Below, one piece after another: positions 44,483 to 53,563 of a stretch of DNA of 64,000 nucleotides. Source of the stretch: Nocardioides luteus (GTDB lineage: Bacteria > Actinomycetota > Actinomycetes > Propionibacteriales > Nocardioidaceae); assembly GCF_015752315.1 (NCBI RefSeq), contig NZ_JADOVJ010000001.1, positions 4,270,501 through 4,334,500 of the forward strand. Direction: 5' to 3'. The position numbers and the translations under genes were made by a program. Position 1 is the first letter of the stretch. Each line of letters opens with the position of its first letter. The notes beneath the pieces are model-generated. The model saw nothing but the letters and a program-made list of their open reading frames with translations. It was not told the DNA's origin and made no database searches.

Positions 44483-45238
44483 TCAGAGGGCCGAGCCGCC
44501 GGTCACGTCGAGCGTCTCCCCGGTGACCCAGCGCGCCCGGGGCGAGGCCAGGAACCCGACGGCGTCGGCGACGTCCTCCGCCGTGCCGATCCGGCCGAAC
44601 ACCGACAGCGCCTCGGCCTGCGCCCGCGGCCCGGGCAGGTTGATCCAGTCGGCGTTGATGTCGGTCTCGATCACACCGGGAAGCACCGCGTTGACGGTCA
44701 CGCCGCGTGCGGCGAGCGGCGCAGCCAGGGAGCGGGTGAGGTTGTTGATGCCCGCCTTGGAGGCGGCGTACGTCAGGTGGGTCGGCGCCGCCACCCGGGT
44801 GTATCCCGTCGACACGTTGATGACCCGGCCTCCGTCGCGCAGCCGCGGCGCGAGCGCCTGGGTGAGGAACATCGGTGCCATCAGGTTGACCTCGAGCACA
44901 CGGCGAGCGGTGTCCGGGTCGAGCTCGTGGAGCTCCTGGTTGCCGTTGATGCCGGCGTTGTTGACCAGGATGTCGAAGCCGTCCTCCTCGGCGAGCGCCG
45001 CCTCGGCCCAGGCCGCCGCGACGTCCGCGGCCGCCTGCGCGCCGTCCTTCCCGAGGTCTGCCTCGATCAGGACCGCCCGCGCCCCGGCGGACTCGACCAG
45101 CCTCGCGGTCTCCTCGGCGGCCGCCCGGTTCGAGCCGTAGTGGATGCCCAGCAGGCCGACGCCGTCGGCGGCGAGACGTACGGCGATGGCGCGGCCGATG
45201 CCGCGTGAGGCTCCGGTGACGAGAGCGTTGCGGGTCAT
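44483..45238 (-). CDS. Short-chain dehydrogenase/reductase (FabG-like)
   Basis: The 251-residue protein has the SDR signature: TGASRGIGRAIAVRL for cofactor binding, NNAGINGN, the catalytic serine (INVSTGYT) and YAASK with Tyr and Lys, and the ETLDVTGGSAL C-terminus. It reduces a ketone or oxidises an alcohol with NAD(P). It is divergent from a TetR regulator with a 61-bp spacer and is its likely target. Confidence 0.92.
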   Translation of the reverse strand: MTRNALVTGASRGIGRAIAVRLAADGVGLLGIHYGSNRAAAEETARLVESAGARAVLIEADLGKDGAQAAADVAAAWAEAALAEEDGFDILVNNAGINGNQELHELDPDTARRVLEVNLMAPMFLTQALAPRLRDGGRVINVSTGYTRVAAPTHLTYAASKAGINNLTRSLAAPLAARGVTVNAVLPGVIETDINADWINLPGPRAQAEALSVFGRIGTAEDVADAVGFLASPRARWVTGETLDVTGGSAL

Positions 45239-45299
45239 CTCGTGCTCATTTCTGTAGTAGTCGCTAAATAACTCGGTACGGGATAATGTAGGGATCACT

Positions 45300-45899
45300 A
45301 TGGAAATGCGCAAGGCCTCCCGCGGACGACCGCGCTCCTTCGACGAGGACGCGGTGCTCGATGCCGCGATGCGGGCGTTCTGGGAGCACGGCTACGAAGG
45401 CACGAGCGTCGCGACGCTCGAGGCCGCGACCGGCTTGAAGGCGCCGAGCCTCTACGGGGCGTTCGGCTCCAAGGAGGCGCTCTACCAGTCGGCACTCGAG
45501 CGCTACGCGCGCGAGCACGGCGCGGTGCTGCGGCCCGACGGACCCGTCCGCGAAGCGGTCGCGGAGTTCCTGCTCGACGCGGCCGACCGGTTCAGCGAGG
45601 GCGGGCTGCCGGCGGGCTGCATGATCTCCACGGCCGCGCTCGGGGTCGGCGCCGCTCAGCGCGGGGTCGCCACCCGCCCGGCCAGGATGCGGGCGCAGAC
45701 GCTCGCCGGGATCGAGCAGCGGCTGCGGCGCGCGGTCGACGAGGGTGAGCTGCCCACGGAGACCGACGCCGGCGCTCTCGCCCGCCTGGTCGGCGCCGTG
45801 ATCCAGGGCATGTCGGTGCAGGCGATCGACGGCGCGTCCCGCGCCGATCTGCGTGCCCTCGCCACGGTCGCGATGAACGTCTGGCCCACAGCGGGTTGA
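45300..45899 (+). CDS. TetR/AcrR-family regulator
   Basis: The 199-residue protein has an N-terminal TetR helix-turn-helix (FWEHGYEGTSVATLEAATGL, SLYGAFGSKEALY) and a C-terminal ligand domain (GCMISTAALGVGAAQRGV). It probably represses the divergent SDR gene. The spacer contains ACCGAGTTA, a half-site also present in the palindrome at 1333-1364. A second ATG two codons downstream is a possible start. Confidence 0.9.
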   Translation: MEMRKASRGRPRSFDEDAVLDAAMRAFWEHGYEGTSVATLEAATGLKAPSLYGAFGSKEALYQSALERYAREHGAVLRPDGPVREAVAEFLLDAADRFSEGGLPAGCMISTAALGVGAAQRGVATRPARMRAQTLAGIEQRLRRAVDEGELPTETDAGALARLVGAVIQGMSVQAIDGASRADLRALATVAMNVWPTAG

Positions 45900-46789
45900 A
45901 TGGAGCGGTGAGAACCCGCACGTACCCCGCCGCGCTGGCGGCCCTCGCGCTCGTGCTCGCCGCCTGTGGCGTGGCTTCCGAGGCCGGGCCCGCGCCGAGC
46001 CCGACGGTGGACGCATCGAGATCGGTGTCGGCGGAGCCGTCGCCCAGCGACGTACCGTCGTCTTCTCCGGTTGTCCCGAAGCCGGGGTCGGTGCCGCCGC
46101 CGTGGCTCGGCACGCGGGTGCTGAAGGAGGACGCGCAGGGCTATGGGATCGCCCGGCCGACGCCGCCGGAGCTGCGTCACCGGGCGTGGACGCTGCCGGA
46201 CGTCGTGCCGATGCTGCCCGGCGACGGGTTCGCCGCCGAGGTCGACGTCGCCCCCGACGACGTGATCGAGCGCTCGACCTGGGTGCCGGGATGCCCGGTC
46301 TCACGCCAGCAGCTGGCGTGGGTGCGGATGACGTTCTGGGGCTTCGACGGGGCCCGCCACACCGGGGAGATGCTGATCAACGCCCGGGTCGCCGAGGACG
46401 TCGTCGGGGTCTTCCGGCGTCTGTACGAGGCGCGCTTCCCGATCGAGCAGATGGACATCGCCACGAAGGCCGCCCTGGACGCGCCACCGACCGGCGACGG
46501 CAACGGCACCGGCGGCTTCGTCTGCCGCCCGTCGGTGGGCCAGACCTCGTTCTCCCAGCACGCCTACGGCCTGGCGATCGACATCAACACCTTCCAGAAC
46601 CCGTACGTCAAGGGCGACCGCGTCATCCCCGAGCTCGCCCGCTGGTACCTGAACCGGTCCCGGAAGGCGCCCGGGATGATCCACGCCGACGACGTGGTCG
46701 TCAGGGCGTTCGCCGACATCGGCTGGGAGTGGGGCGGCGACTGGAACTCGCTGAAGGACTACCAGCACTTCTCCGAGAACGGCACCTGA
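45896..46789 (+). CDS. M15/VanY-like D-alanyl-D-alanine carboxypeptidase lipoprotein
   Basis: The protein of up to 297 residues has a lipobox (LALVLAAC), a proline/serine linker (to about residue 70) and an M15 peptidase domain with zinc-binding SQHAYGLAIDIN and DYQHFSE. It would trim peptidoglycan stem peptides outside the membrane. The start is either the TTG at 45896, overlapping the TetR stop by four bases, or the GTG at 45908. A repeat array follows its stop. Confidence 0.87.
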   Translation: MNGAVRTRTYPAALAALALVLAACGVASEAGPAPSPTVDASRSVSAEPSPSDVPSSSPVVPKPGSVPPPWLGTRVLKEDAQGYGIARPTPPELRHRAWTLPDVVPMLPGDGFAAEVDVAPDDVIERSTWVPGCPVSRQQLAWVRMTFWGFDGARHTGEMLINARVAEDVVGVFRRLYEARFPIEQMDIATKAALDAPPTGDGNGTGGFVCRPSVGQTSFSQHAYGLAIDINTFQNPYVKGDRVIPELARWYLNRSRKAPGMIHADDVVVRAFADIGWEWGGDWNSLKDYQHFSENGT

Positions 46790-46795
46790 GACCCC

Positions 46796-46977
46796 GCCGA
46801 CTCGGCGCAACTGTCCCAACATCAACGGCCGACCCGGCACGTCTGCCCCGCAATTCAACGCCGAGTCGGCGCAACTGTCCCAGCGGCCGGTGGGACAGAC
46901 GCGCCGACTCGACCCTCTATGACGGGACAGACGCGCCGGGTCGACCGCTTTCGGCGGGGCAGATGCGCCGAGTCGGC
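46796..46977. repeat. Six copies of a ~22-bp repeat, three in each orientation
   Basis: Forward copies of GCCGACTCGGCGCAACTGTCCC type lie at 46796-46817, 46828-46849 (degenerate) and 46860-46881; reverse copies (GGGACAGACGCGCCGACTCG type) at 46892-46912, 46924-46944 and 46956-46977. The array fills the 190 bp between two convergent genes, spaced 32 bp apart throughout, and can fold into long hairpins. It may serve as a bidirectional terminator. Confidence 0.85.
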
Positions 46978-46979
46978 GG

Positions 46980-47762
46980 TCAGACGGACTCGGCCGCGGC
47001 GAGCTCACGCTTCCACTCGCGGAAGGTCTCCTCGGTGCGGCCGCGGCGCCAGTAGCCGGAGATGGAGAGGTCGGCCTTCGGGACGCCGCGCTCCTTGAGG
47101 AGGTAGGGGCGGATGCCGTGCATGGTGACCGCGGCCTCGCCGTGGACGAAGGCGTGGACCCGGCCCTCGAGCCAGGGCAGCTCGCGGATCGCGGTGACAA
47201 GGGGCTGCTCGTGGCCCTCGGCGTCCTCGGCGGCGTGGTGGGCGTGGCCGCCGGTGACCAGCCAGGTCACCTCGACGCCGTCGGGGTGGTCGAGGGGCTG
47301 CTCGTGGCCGGTGGCGGGGACGTCGATGACCGCGTAGCCGCGGGCGTCGGCCGGCAGCGCGGCCAGGGCCGCACGGATGGCGGGCAGGGCGGTCTCGTCA
47401 CCGGCGAGCAGGTGCCAGTCGGCCTCCGGGGCGGGCGCGTAGGCGCCACCTGGGCCGAGAGCCGTGAGGGTGTCGCCGGGCTGGGCCGCGGCGGCCCAGG
47501 GACCGGCGTAGCCCTCGGTGCCGTGGACGACGAAGTCGATGTCGAGGGTGCCGTCCTCGACCGAGGGGTTGAGCGCGGTGTAGGTGCGCAGCACCGGGCC
47601 GTCCGCCTGCGGGAAGACCAGCTTCACGTAGCGGTCGGTGAACACGCTCGACGAGAAGGCACCGAGGTCCTCGGAACGGAAGCTCACCCGGATCATCGTC
47701 GGACTCAGCCGCTCGGTGGCGGTGACGACGAGGACGGTCTCGGGCTTCGCGGGACGGTTCAT
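46980..47762 (-). CDS. Siderophore-interacting protein (ViuB-like ferric reductase)
   Basis: The 260-residue protein has the SIP FAD-binding block (LRTYTALNPSVEDGTLDIDF) and the NAD(P)-binding block (GDETALPAIRAAL), ending SGYWRRGRTEETFREWKRE. It reduces ferric siderophore in the cytosol to release iron. A putative iron box lies directly before its start codon. Confidence 0.93.
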   Translation of the reverse strand: MNRPAKPETVLVVTATERLSPTMIRVSFRSEDLGAFSSSVFTDRYVKLVFPQADGPVLRTYTALNPSVEDGTLDIDFVVHGTEGYAGPWAAAAQPGDTLTALGPGGAYAPAPEADWHLLAGDETALPAIRAALAALPADARGYAVIDVPATGHEQPLDHPDGVEVTWLVTGGHAHHAAEDAEGHEQPLVTAIRELPWLEGRVHAFVHGEAAVTMHGIRPYLLKERGVPKADLSISGYWRRGRTEETFREWKRELAAAESV

Positions 47763-47778
47763 GTAGGCAACCCTAACT
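47763..47778 (-). promoter_or_regulatory. Putative DtxR/IdeR iron box
   Basis: On the plus strand TAGGCAACCCTAAC abuts the ATG of the siderophore-interacting protein gene. It resembles the right half of the iron box TTAGGTTAGGCTAACCTAA (10 of 12 positions). Position and gene function support iron regulation. Confidence 0.5.
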
Positions 47779-47812
47779 TGCTATCCAATCAGCCACGGTG
47801 AACCAGCCGCGG

Positions 47813-48535
47813 TCAGCCCACCGACCGGTTGGACTGCGTGGAGTGCGTCGGCTGGATCGGCCGGGGCTGGGTGGTCTCGACCGGCTCGGCGGGCGCCGGG
47901 ATGACCGGGGCGGGGCGCTGGGGCTTGCTGACCAGCGAGAGGCTCGGCTCGAGCACCCGCAACAGCGTCTCGACGTGGCCGCGCGCCTCGGTCACCAGCC
48001 GCCGGGCCTCCCGCGGCGACCGCTTCCGCAGGTCGACGAGGTCGTCGTCGGCCGGACGGCGGACCCGCCGACGGGCCCTCTGCAGCGGCGCGAGCTGTAC
48101 CAGCGTACGCAGCCGGGTGGCCGCGTCCGCGTCCGAACCGGCGGGCCCGCCCAGGGCGGTGCGGCCCAGCAGGTCGCCGAGCGCGGCGATCTCGACGAGC
48201 GTGAAGGTGCGCTTGACCGCCGACGGCACGAGTCGGGCGACCTCGCTGCGGTGGGAGCGCTCGGCGGTGATGATCAGGTCGGCGCTCTCGATGTCGTCGA
48301 CGTCGAGCGGGTAGGCCTGGTGCCGGCTCAGCCGGGTGCCGGCGAGAGCCACCTCGGAGGCGATCATCGGGTCCATCTCGTAGCCCTCGAGCGCCTCGCT
48401 GCCCGCCGAGATCACGTTGATGCCGTGGCGCGCGAGCCCGCCGATCTGGCCGACACCCTCGCGGAGCATCGCCTCGATCGCCGGCGATCGTCGCACGTTC
48501 CCGGTGCAGACGACCAGGATCGTCGGGGTGTCCAT
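47813..48535 (-). CDS. Low-molecular-weight protein tyrosine phosphatase with extended tail
   Basis: The 240-residue protein starts with the catalytic P-loop CTGNVRRSP (C-x5-R-S) and has a C-terminal tail (about 150-240) rich in arginine and proline that is not part of the fold. The usual family length is about 150 residues. In exopolysaccharide loci such phosphatases dephosphorylate the BY-kinase; here that kinase is divergently encoded. Confidence 0.88.
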   Translation of the reverse strand: MDTPTILVVCTGNVRRSPAIEAMLREGVGQIGGLARHGINVISAGSEALEGYEMDPMIASEVALAGTRLSRHQAYPLDVDDIESADLIITAERSHRSEVARLVPSAVKRTFTLVEIAALGDLLGRTALGGPAGSDADAATRLRTLVQLAPLQRARRRVRRPADDDLVDLRKRSPREARRLVTEARGHVETLLRVLEPSLSLVSKPQRPAPVIPAPAEPVETTQPRPIQPTHSTQSNRSVG

Positions 48536-48706
48536 GCCTGCCTACCTTCGAGTCGTCTGACGATTCTGGAGCGTGGAACCGCACGTCCACGCGGCCATCC
48601 CCCGAACGTGACGAACAGACATTACGCAGTCGGCGTACGGCCCCCGAAACCGACGGGGGATCAATCCCCCATTTGGGGGAACGGGCCGGACACTCGGCCC
48701 TGTCAT

Positions 48707-48720
48707 CCCCAGAATCGGGT
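48707..48720. promoter_or_regulatory. EPS motif copy 1 (CCCC-N6-GGGT)
   Basis: CCCCAGAATCGGGT lies about 120 bp before the Wzz/kinase start and about 170 bp before the phosphatase start. Three other copies head transcription units in the same locus. Confidence 0.6.
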
Positions 48721-48763
48721 GAGGATGTGCGATGGCCCCGCGGACCTGCCCTGACGGCGCCAC

Positions 48764-48788
48764 CCATTGCCTCGGGCTCCGCTTCGGC
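48764..48788. repeat. 25-nt dispersed repeat, intergenic copy
   Basis: Identical over 25 bases to 15927-15951 within cydA; the 18-base core CTCGGGCTCCGCTTCGGC also occurs at 20195-20212. Confidence 0.7.
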
Positions 48789-48839
48789 GGATGAGCCGCG
48801 GACGAGCAGCCTGGCAAAGACATCGGACGGAGTGACCTG

Positions 48840-50261
48840 TTGGACCTGCGCGACTATGTCGCTGCCCTGCGCAAGCGCTGGTACATCGTCGCTGTGCTCG
48901 CGATCATCGGTGCCGGCGTGGCGTTCGCCCAGGCGCACGCGAGCCCGCCGCAGTACCGGGCGCAGAGCACCGTCTTCGTCTCGATCGCCCGCGGCGCGAC
49001 CACCCAGGAGCTGGTCCAGGGCTCGACCTTCACCCAGGACATCGTCCAGTCCTACGCCAAGCTGGCCACGATGCCGGTGGTGCTCGACCAGGTCATCTAC
49101 GACCTCGACCTCGACACCACGCCCAAGGCGCTGGCCGAGCAGATCACCGCGGAGAACCCGCTCGACACCGTGATCATCGAGATCGACGCGGTGGCGACCA
49201 CCAGCACCGGTGCCTCCGACCTCGCCAACTCGGTCGCCGACGAGCTCACCACCACGATCACCAACCTCTCCCCCAGCTCCAACAAGAAGGCCGCGGTCGA
49301 GGTGACTGTGGTCGCCCGCGCCGACCCGCCGGAGGAGGCGTTCGCGCCGCGTACGCGGCTGGCCGCCCTGGTCGGGTTCACGGCCGGCTTCGGGCTCGGC
49401 GTCGCGATCGCCGTGGTCCGCGCGCTCCTCGACACCCGGGTCCGGACCGCGGCCGAGATCGAGCAGCTCACCGACGTCGGGCTTCTCGGGGCGATCCCCC
49501 GGCGCCGGGGCCAGCGGCGCTCGCGCGGCGCGGTGACCGCCATCGACCCGCACAACGTCGCCGCCGAGGCCTACCGGCGGCTGCAGACCAACCTGCAGTA
49601 CCTCGACGCCTCCTCGCCGGTCCGATCGATCGTCGTGACCTCCTCGATCGGCGGTGAGGGCAAGTCGACGACGTCGATCAACCTGGCGCTGGCGATCGCG
49701 GAGCAGGGCCAGCGTGTGCTGCTCGTCGATGCCGACATGCGCCGCCCGGCGGTCGCCGACTACTGCGGTCTGGAGGGTGCGGCCGGGCTGACCACGGTGC
49801 TGATCGGCAAGGCCGAGCTCGACGAGGTCGTCCAGGTCTGGGGCGACGCCAACCTGCACGTGCTCACCATGGGCGAGATCCCGCCCAACCCCGCGCAGCT
49901 CATCGGCTCGCCGCGGATGGCCGACCTGCTGGAGGAGGCGCGCGCGAGCTACGACGTGGTCATCCTCGACTCCCCGCCGCTGCTCCCGGTCGCCGACGGC
50001 GCGATCCTGTCCCGCCTGACCGACGGTGCCCTGGTCGTCGCCAACTGCCGCACCATCCACCGTCCCCAGGTCCTGGAGGCCATCGACAGCCTCGAGAACG
50101 TCGACGCCCGCTGCCTCGGCATCGTCGCCAACCAGGTTCGCGACACCGCGGCGCACACCTACTACGGACAGCCCGAGCAGGGCTGGCTCGCCCGCCTCCT
50201 CTCCGGTTTCGTACGTCCCCGGGAACCGCGCCAGCAGGGCTACCCCGCCGCCGGGAGCTGA
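48840..50261 (+). CDS. Wzz/BY-kinase fusion (EPS chain-length regulator)
   Basis: The 473-residue protein has a Wzz domain with two membrane helices (about 15-33 and 176-200) and a BY-kinase domain with Walker A SSIGGEGKST, Walker A' VLLVDADMRRP and Walker B VVILDSPP. The usual C-terminal tyrosine cluster is reduced to HTYYGQ. It would set polymer length together with the divergent phosphatase. The start is a TTG preceded by GGACGGAG. It heads the kinase-polymerase-acyltransferase operon. Confidence 0.92.
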   Translation: MDLRDYVAALRKRWYIVAVLAIIGAGVAFAQAHASPPQYRAQSTVFVSIARGATTQELVQGSTFTQDIVQSYAKLATMPVVLDQVIYDLDLDTTPKALAEQITAENPLDTVIIEIDAVATTSTGASDLANSVADELTTTITNLSPSSNKKAAVEVTVVARADPPEEAFAPRTRLAALVGFTAGFGLGVAIAVVRALLDTRVRTAAEIEQLTDVGLLGAIPRRRGQRRSRGAVTAIDPHNVAAEAYRRLQTNLQYLDASSPVRSIVVTSSIGGEGKSTTSINLALAIAEQGQRVLLVDADMRRPAVADYCGLEGAAGLTTVLIGKAELDEVVQVWGDANLHVLTMGEIPPNPAQLIGSPRMADLLEEARASYDVVILDSPPLLPVADGAILSRLTDGALVVANCRTIHRPQVLEAIDSLENVDARCLGIVANQVRDTAAHTYYGQPEQGWLARLLSGFVRPREPRQQGYPAAGS

Positions 50262-50263
50262 GC

Positions 50264-51643
50264 ATGGCCGTCGCGACGGCGGTCCGGGTCCGCACCGGGC
50301 GCAGCGGGCGCACCGGGCGCACCCAGGTCGCCGAGCGCACCGGCTGGGAGGTGCTGACCGCTCTCCTGGCCGGGGCCGCGGCGTTCCTGGCCGGCACCGA
50401 CTTCGACCTCGTCCGTGGCCTCACCGTGGGCGGACTGATGGGCGCGGCCCTGGCGCCGGTCTGGATCCGGGAGGCGGGCCGCTATCGCGGGGCGGCGCTG
50501 GGCGGCGTACTGCTGCTTGCCTGCTTCGTCTCCGCGCTGGCGCTCACCACCTGGCGCTCGGCGACGCATCCGCCGACCGAGGCGGGTGTGCTGTTCGAGC
50601 TGTTCCCGGTCGTCTCGGCCGTGATGTGCGTCGGGGCGCTGCTGTGGGGTCAGCGCGTGCTCTCACCGGGGATCGTGGTGTGCCTCTACGCGCTCGGCTC
50701 GTTCATGACCGCGCCGCTGGGGTCCAGGTTCGCCGAGGAGCCGTGGCGGTTCGGGTTCGCGATGCCGTCGACGATGTTGCTCCTGGGGGCCTGCCTGCTC
50801 ATCCGGCGGCGTCCCCGCAAGCGGCTCCTCGCCGACATCACCGCCCTCGGGGCGCTCACCGCGGTCACGGCGCTGTCCGGGGCCCGGTCGATGAGCGCGT
50901 TCCTGATCATGACCGCCGTGCTGCTGCTGTGGCAGCACCGGCCCAGGACCGCGAAGCGCACCACCTCCGCGCTGCTCTCGCTGGTGCTGGTGGGCGCGCT
51001 GGGCTTCGGGCTCTACCGGGCGCTCGAGGGTGCGGCGCTGGACGGCTACCTCGGCCAGTCGGCGCAGGAACGCACCCAGGAGCAGACCCAGGCCGCCGGA
51101 TCCCTCATCCTCGGTGGCCGGCCCGAGATCGGCGCCACGGTCGCGCTGATGCTGCACGAACCACTCGGCTACGGCGCCGGCACCATGGCCACGCCGACCG
51201 ACATGCAGGCCGCGAAGCAGGGCATGTCCCGGCTGGGCTACGACCCCGACAACGGCTACGTCGAGCACTACATGTTCGGCACCCGGATCGAGGTGCACTC
51301 GCTGATCGGCGACCTCTGGGTCTGGTTCGGGCTCGCCGGGCTGGTGCTGTCAGGGTGGCTGCTGTGGCTCGCCACCATCTATCTGGGCCGCAGCATGGCC
51401 CACCGCACGGGCACCGCGCTGGGCCTCTTCCTCGCCCTCCAGCTCGGCTGGAACCTCTTCTTCGGCCCGATCATCAGCTCGCTGCCGCCGCTCGCGCTCG
51501 CGCTCGGGGTGTTCCTGCTGCAGCGCAAGGAAGCCGATCAGGCCCCGCCGATGCCGCCGCGGCCGCAGCTGCCCCGGCGCCAGGGCGGTCACGGCCAGCG
51601 CGCCCGCCGTCGCTATCTCTCCGGAGGTCCGCAACGTGCGTGA
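50264..51643 (+). CDS. O-antigen ligase/Wzy-like membrane protein
   Basis: The 459-residue protein has about ten to twelve hydrophobic segments and one large extracellular loop (about 275-335, GGRPEIGATVALMLHEPLGYG) typical of Wzy-C/O-antigen ligase proteins. It probably polymerises or attaches the EPS repeat units. It starts two bases after the kinase stop and its C-terminal tail is basic and proline-rich. Confidence 0.8.
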   Translation: MAVATAVRVRTGRSGRTGRTQVAERTGWEVLTALLAGAAAFLAGTDFDLVRGLTVGGLMGAALAPVWIREAGRYRGAALGGVLLLACFVSALALTTWRSATHPPTEAGVLFELFPVVSAVMCVGALLWGQRVLSPGIVVCLYALGSFMTAPLGSRFAEEPWRFGFAMPSTMLLLGACLLIRRRPRKRLLADITALGALTAVTALSGARSMSAFLIMTAVLLLWQHRPRTAKRTTSALLSLVLVGALGFGLYRALEGAALDGYLGQSAQERTQEQTQAAGSLILGGRPEIGATVALMLHEPLGYGAGTMATPTDMQAAKQGMSRLGYDPDNGYVEHYMFGTRIEVHSLIGDLWVWFGLAGLVLSGWLLWLATIYLGRSMAHRTGTALGLFLALQLGWNLFFGPIISSLPPLALALGVFLLQRKEADQAPPMPPRPQLPRRQGGHGQRARRRYLSGGPQRA

Positions 51644-52664
51644 GACCTGGATCGACTCCGCGCGCGGCCTGGCGATCGTCCTGGTGGTGCTCTTCCATGC
51701 CGTGATCAACCTCGACCTGGTCGGCCTCGCCGGGCCGTGGTCACGGCTGGCCTACACCCTCGACACCTTCCGGATGCCGCTGTTCTTCTTCCTCTCCGGC
51801 CTCCTCGCTCCCGCGCTGCTCGCCCGCCCGCTGCGGGAGGTGCTGCGCACCCGCTGCCTGAACCTGATCTACCTCTACCTGCTGTGGTGCCTCCTGCTCG
51901 GCGCCTTCCGCGCGCTCCTGCCACACTCACCACCAGGTGGGGTCGCCGCCGTCGCCCGGGTGCTGGTCGAGCCAAACGTCTACCTCTGGTTCCTCTACTC
52001 GCTGTGCCTGTTCACGCTCGTGGGATGGCTGACCCGCCGGCTTCCCGCGTGGCTCGTCGTCGGCGCCGCGCTGATCGTCTCGGCGGTCTTCGCCGCCGGG
52101 CTGGTCTCCACCGGCGACGTCCCGTGGGACAAGACGTTCCGCTACTGGTTCTTCTTCGTGCTGGCCTCCCGCGCCGCACCCGGGGTGCGCTCGGTCGTCC
52201 CGCGGACGCGGCCGGTCCACGTGGTCGGGCTGGGGGTGGCGTACGTGGTGGTGCTGGGGTTCTTCCTCTACGTCGCCGACGACCGGATCATCTTCGTGCG
52301 GCCGATGCTGGGCCTGCTCGCGGTGGCCGCCGGCTGCGGGCTCGGGGTGATGATCGCCCGGATCCCGGCTCTCGGCTTCGTACGCCACCTCGGCACCCGC
52401 ACGCTGCCGATCTACGTCGTCCACGCCTTCCCGATCACCGCCGCCGCGGCCCTGCTCACCGGCCGCGACGTCGACTGGCCGCCGGGGGCCGGACTGGTGG
52501 CCGTGCCCCTGCTGACCCTGGTCGCGATCGTGCTCGCGCTGGCTCTCGACCGGCTGATCACCGGCCGCGTCCGGGGCATCTTCGACTTCCCGATCCCACG
52601 CTGGACGGCCAAGCGCGATCTGGCGATGCCACCAGCCCCCGCCGGTCGAGGCGGCGAGCGCTAG
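51636..52664 (+). CDS. Acyltransferase family 3 (OafA-like) membrane protein
   Basis: The 342-residue protein has the acyltransferase-3 start (RGLAIVLVVLFHAVINLDL), FRMPLFFFLSGLL and about ten helices. It likely acetylates or succinylates the EPS. The GTG start overlaps the polymerase gene by eight bases. It ends with a 4-base convergent overlap with the GT2 gene. Confidence 0.88.
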   Translation: MRETWIDSARGLAIVLVVLFHAVINLDLVGLAGPWSRLAYTLDTFRMPLFFFLSGLLAPALLARPLREVLRTRCLNLIYLYLLWCLLLGAFRALLPHSPPGGVAAVARVLVEPNVYLWFLYSLCLFTLVGWLTRRLPAWLVVGAALIVSAVFAAGLVSTGDVPWDKTFRYWFFFVLASRAAPGVRSVVPRTRPVHVVGLGVAYVVVLGFFLYVADDRIIFVRPMLGLLAVAAGCGLGVMIARIPALGFVRHLGTRTLPIYVVHAFPITAAAALLTGRDVDWPPGAGLVAVPLLTLVAIVLALALDRLITGRVRGIFDFPIPRWTAKRDLAMPPAPAGRGGER

Positions 52665-53563
52665 CGGGCGTACTCGGACACGTGGGAGCCCCAGGCACCG
52701 CGGAGCATTCCGAGGCCGCGGAGGAGGGTGCGGGTGCCGCGGGCGTGGTGGGGCTGCGAGCCGGTCAGGCGGCCCAGGAGGAGGCGGGCGGAGCCGCCGA
52801 GGACGCGGACGAGGCCGCGAGCGGTGGCTCGCAGCCGGGCGAGCGGGCGGCGACCCGACGGAGCGAGGTGGACCTGCACCCGGGAGTCGGAGTTGCCGAT
52901 GCGGGAGGCGCGGGCGCGTACCCATTCCCGGGTCGCCCGGTCCGCGGGCACCAGGTCGTGCACCGGGGCCTCGTCGCACCACACGATCCGGCCGCCGGCG
53001 GCCGACAGCGTGCGGGTGAAGACGGTGTCGGAGCCACCGGAGAGCCCGAAGCCGAGGTCGAAGCGGAGCCTGCCGACCTGAGTCATGTCGAGTAGGAGGT
53101 TGTTGGTCGCCGCGGTGGTGACGACGGTGCCGGTCGGGTGCCGGAGGCGCCGGAAGAAGCCACCCGCCTCGATCCACGGGTCCAGCGGCCCGTCGAAGTG
53201 GGAGACCACCGGCCCGACCACGGCCGCGGCGCCGGTCTCCTCCCAGCACGCGAGCAGGGTCGGCAGCCACTTCTCCGAGGGCTGCTCGTCGTCGTCGATG
53301 AAGACGACGACCGCCTCGGGGCCGGCCTCGTCCAGCGCCCGGTTGCGGGCCGCGGCGATGCCGGGGGTCGGCTCGTGCACATAGACGACGCGTACGTCCC
53401 CCGCGGCTGCCTCCGCCACGGCGGAGGCAGCGCTGGGCTGCTCGTCGTTGTCGATGACGAGCAGCCGCGCGTCAGGGACCAGATCGAGCTGGGTCCGGAG
53501 CATGCCGACCGCCTCGGCCAACCCCTCGGGGCGCCGATAGGTGAGCATGCAGACCCAGATCAT
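52661..53563 (-). CDS. Glycosyltransferase family 2
   Basis: The 300-residue GT-A enzyme has the nucleotide-binding start (MLTYRRPEGLAEAVGML), LLVIDND, and the divalent-metal motif VVFIDDDEQPSEKW, with an acceptor loop. It transfers a sugar to the EPS repeat unit; donor and acceptor are unknown. Its ATG overlaps the stop of the upstream propeller gene (ATGA), so they are co-translated. Confidence 0.88.
   Translation of the reverse strand: MIWVCMLTYRRPEGLAEAVGMLRTQLDLVPDARLLVIDNDEQPSAASAVAEAAAGDVRVVYVHEPTPGIAAARNRALDEAGPEAVVVFIDDDEQPSEKWLPTLLACWEETGAAAVVGPVVSHFDGPLDPWIEAGGFFRRLRHPTGTVVTTAATNNLLLDMTQVGRLRFDLGFGLSGGSDTVFTRTLSAAGGRIVWCDEAPVHDLVPADRATREWVRARASRIGNSDSRVQVHLAPSGRRPLARLRATARGLVRVLGGSARLLLGRLTGSQPHHARGTRTLLRGLGMLRGAWGSHVSEYAR

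Larger units (their letters stand above)
48536..48839. promoter_or_regulatory. Divergent control region of the EPS locus
   Basis: This 304-bp spacer between the phosphatase and Wzz/kinase genes has no credible gene. It holds the interlocked symmetric runs GGGGGAT-CA-ATCCCCC and CCCCCA-TT-TGGGGG (48655-48679), the 14-bp EPS motif at 48707-48720 and a 25-nt dispersed repeat (48764-48788). Confidence 0.7.

Noticed and set aside
46796..46977. CRISPR-like array because of regular 32-bp spacing
   Set aside because: Units occur in both orientations, spacers are only about ten bases, and no cas genes are present.
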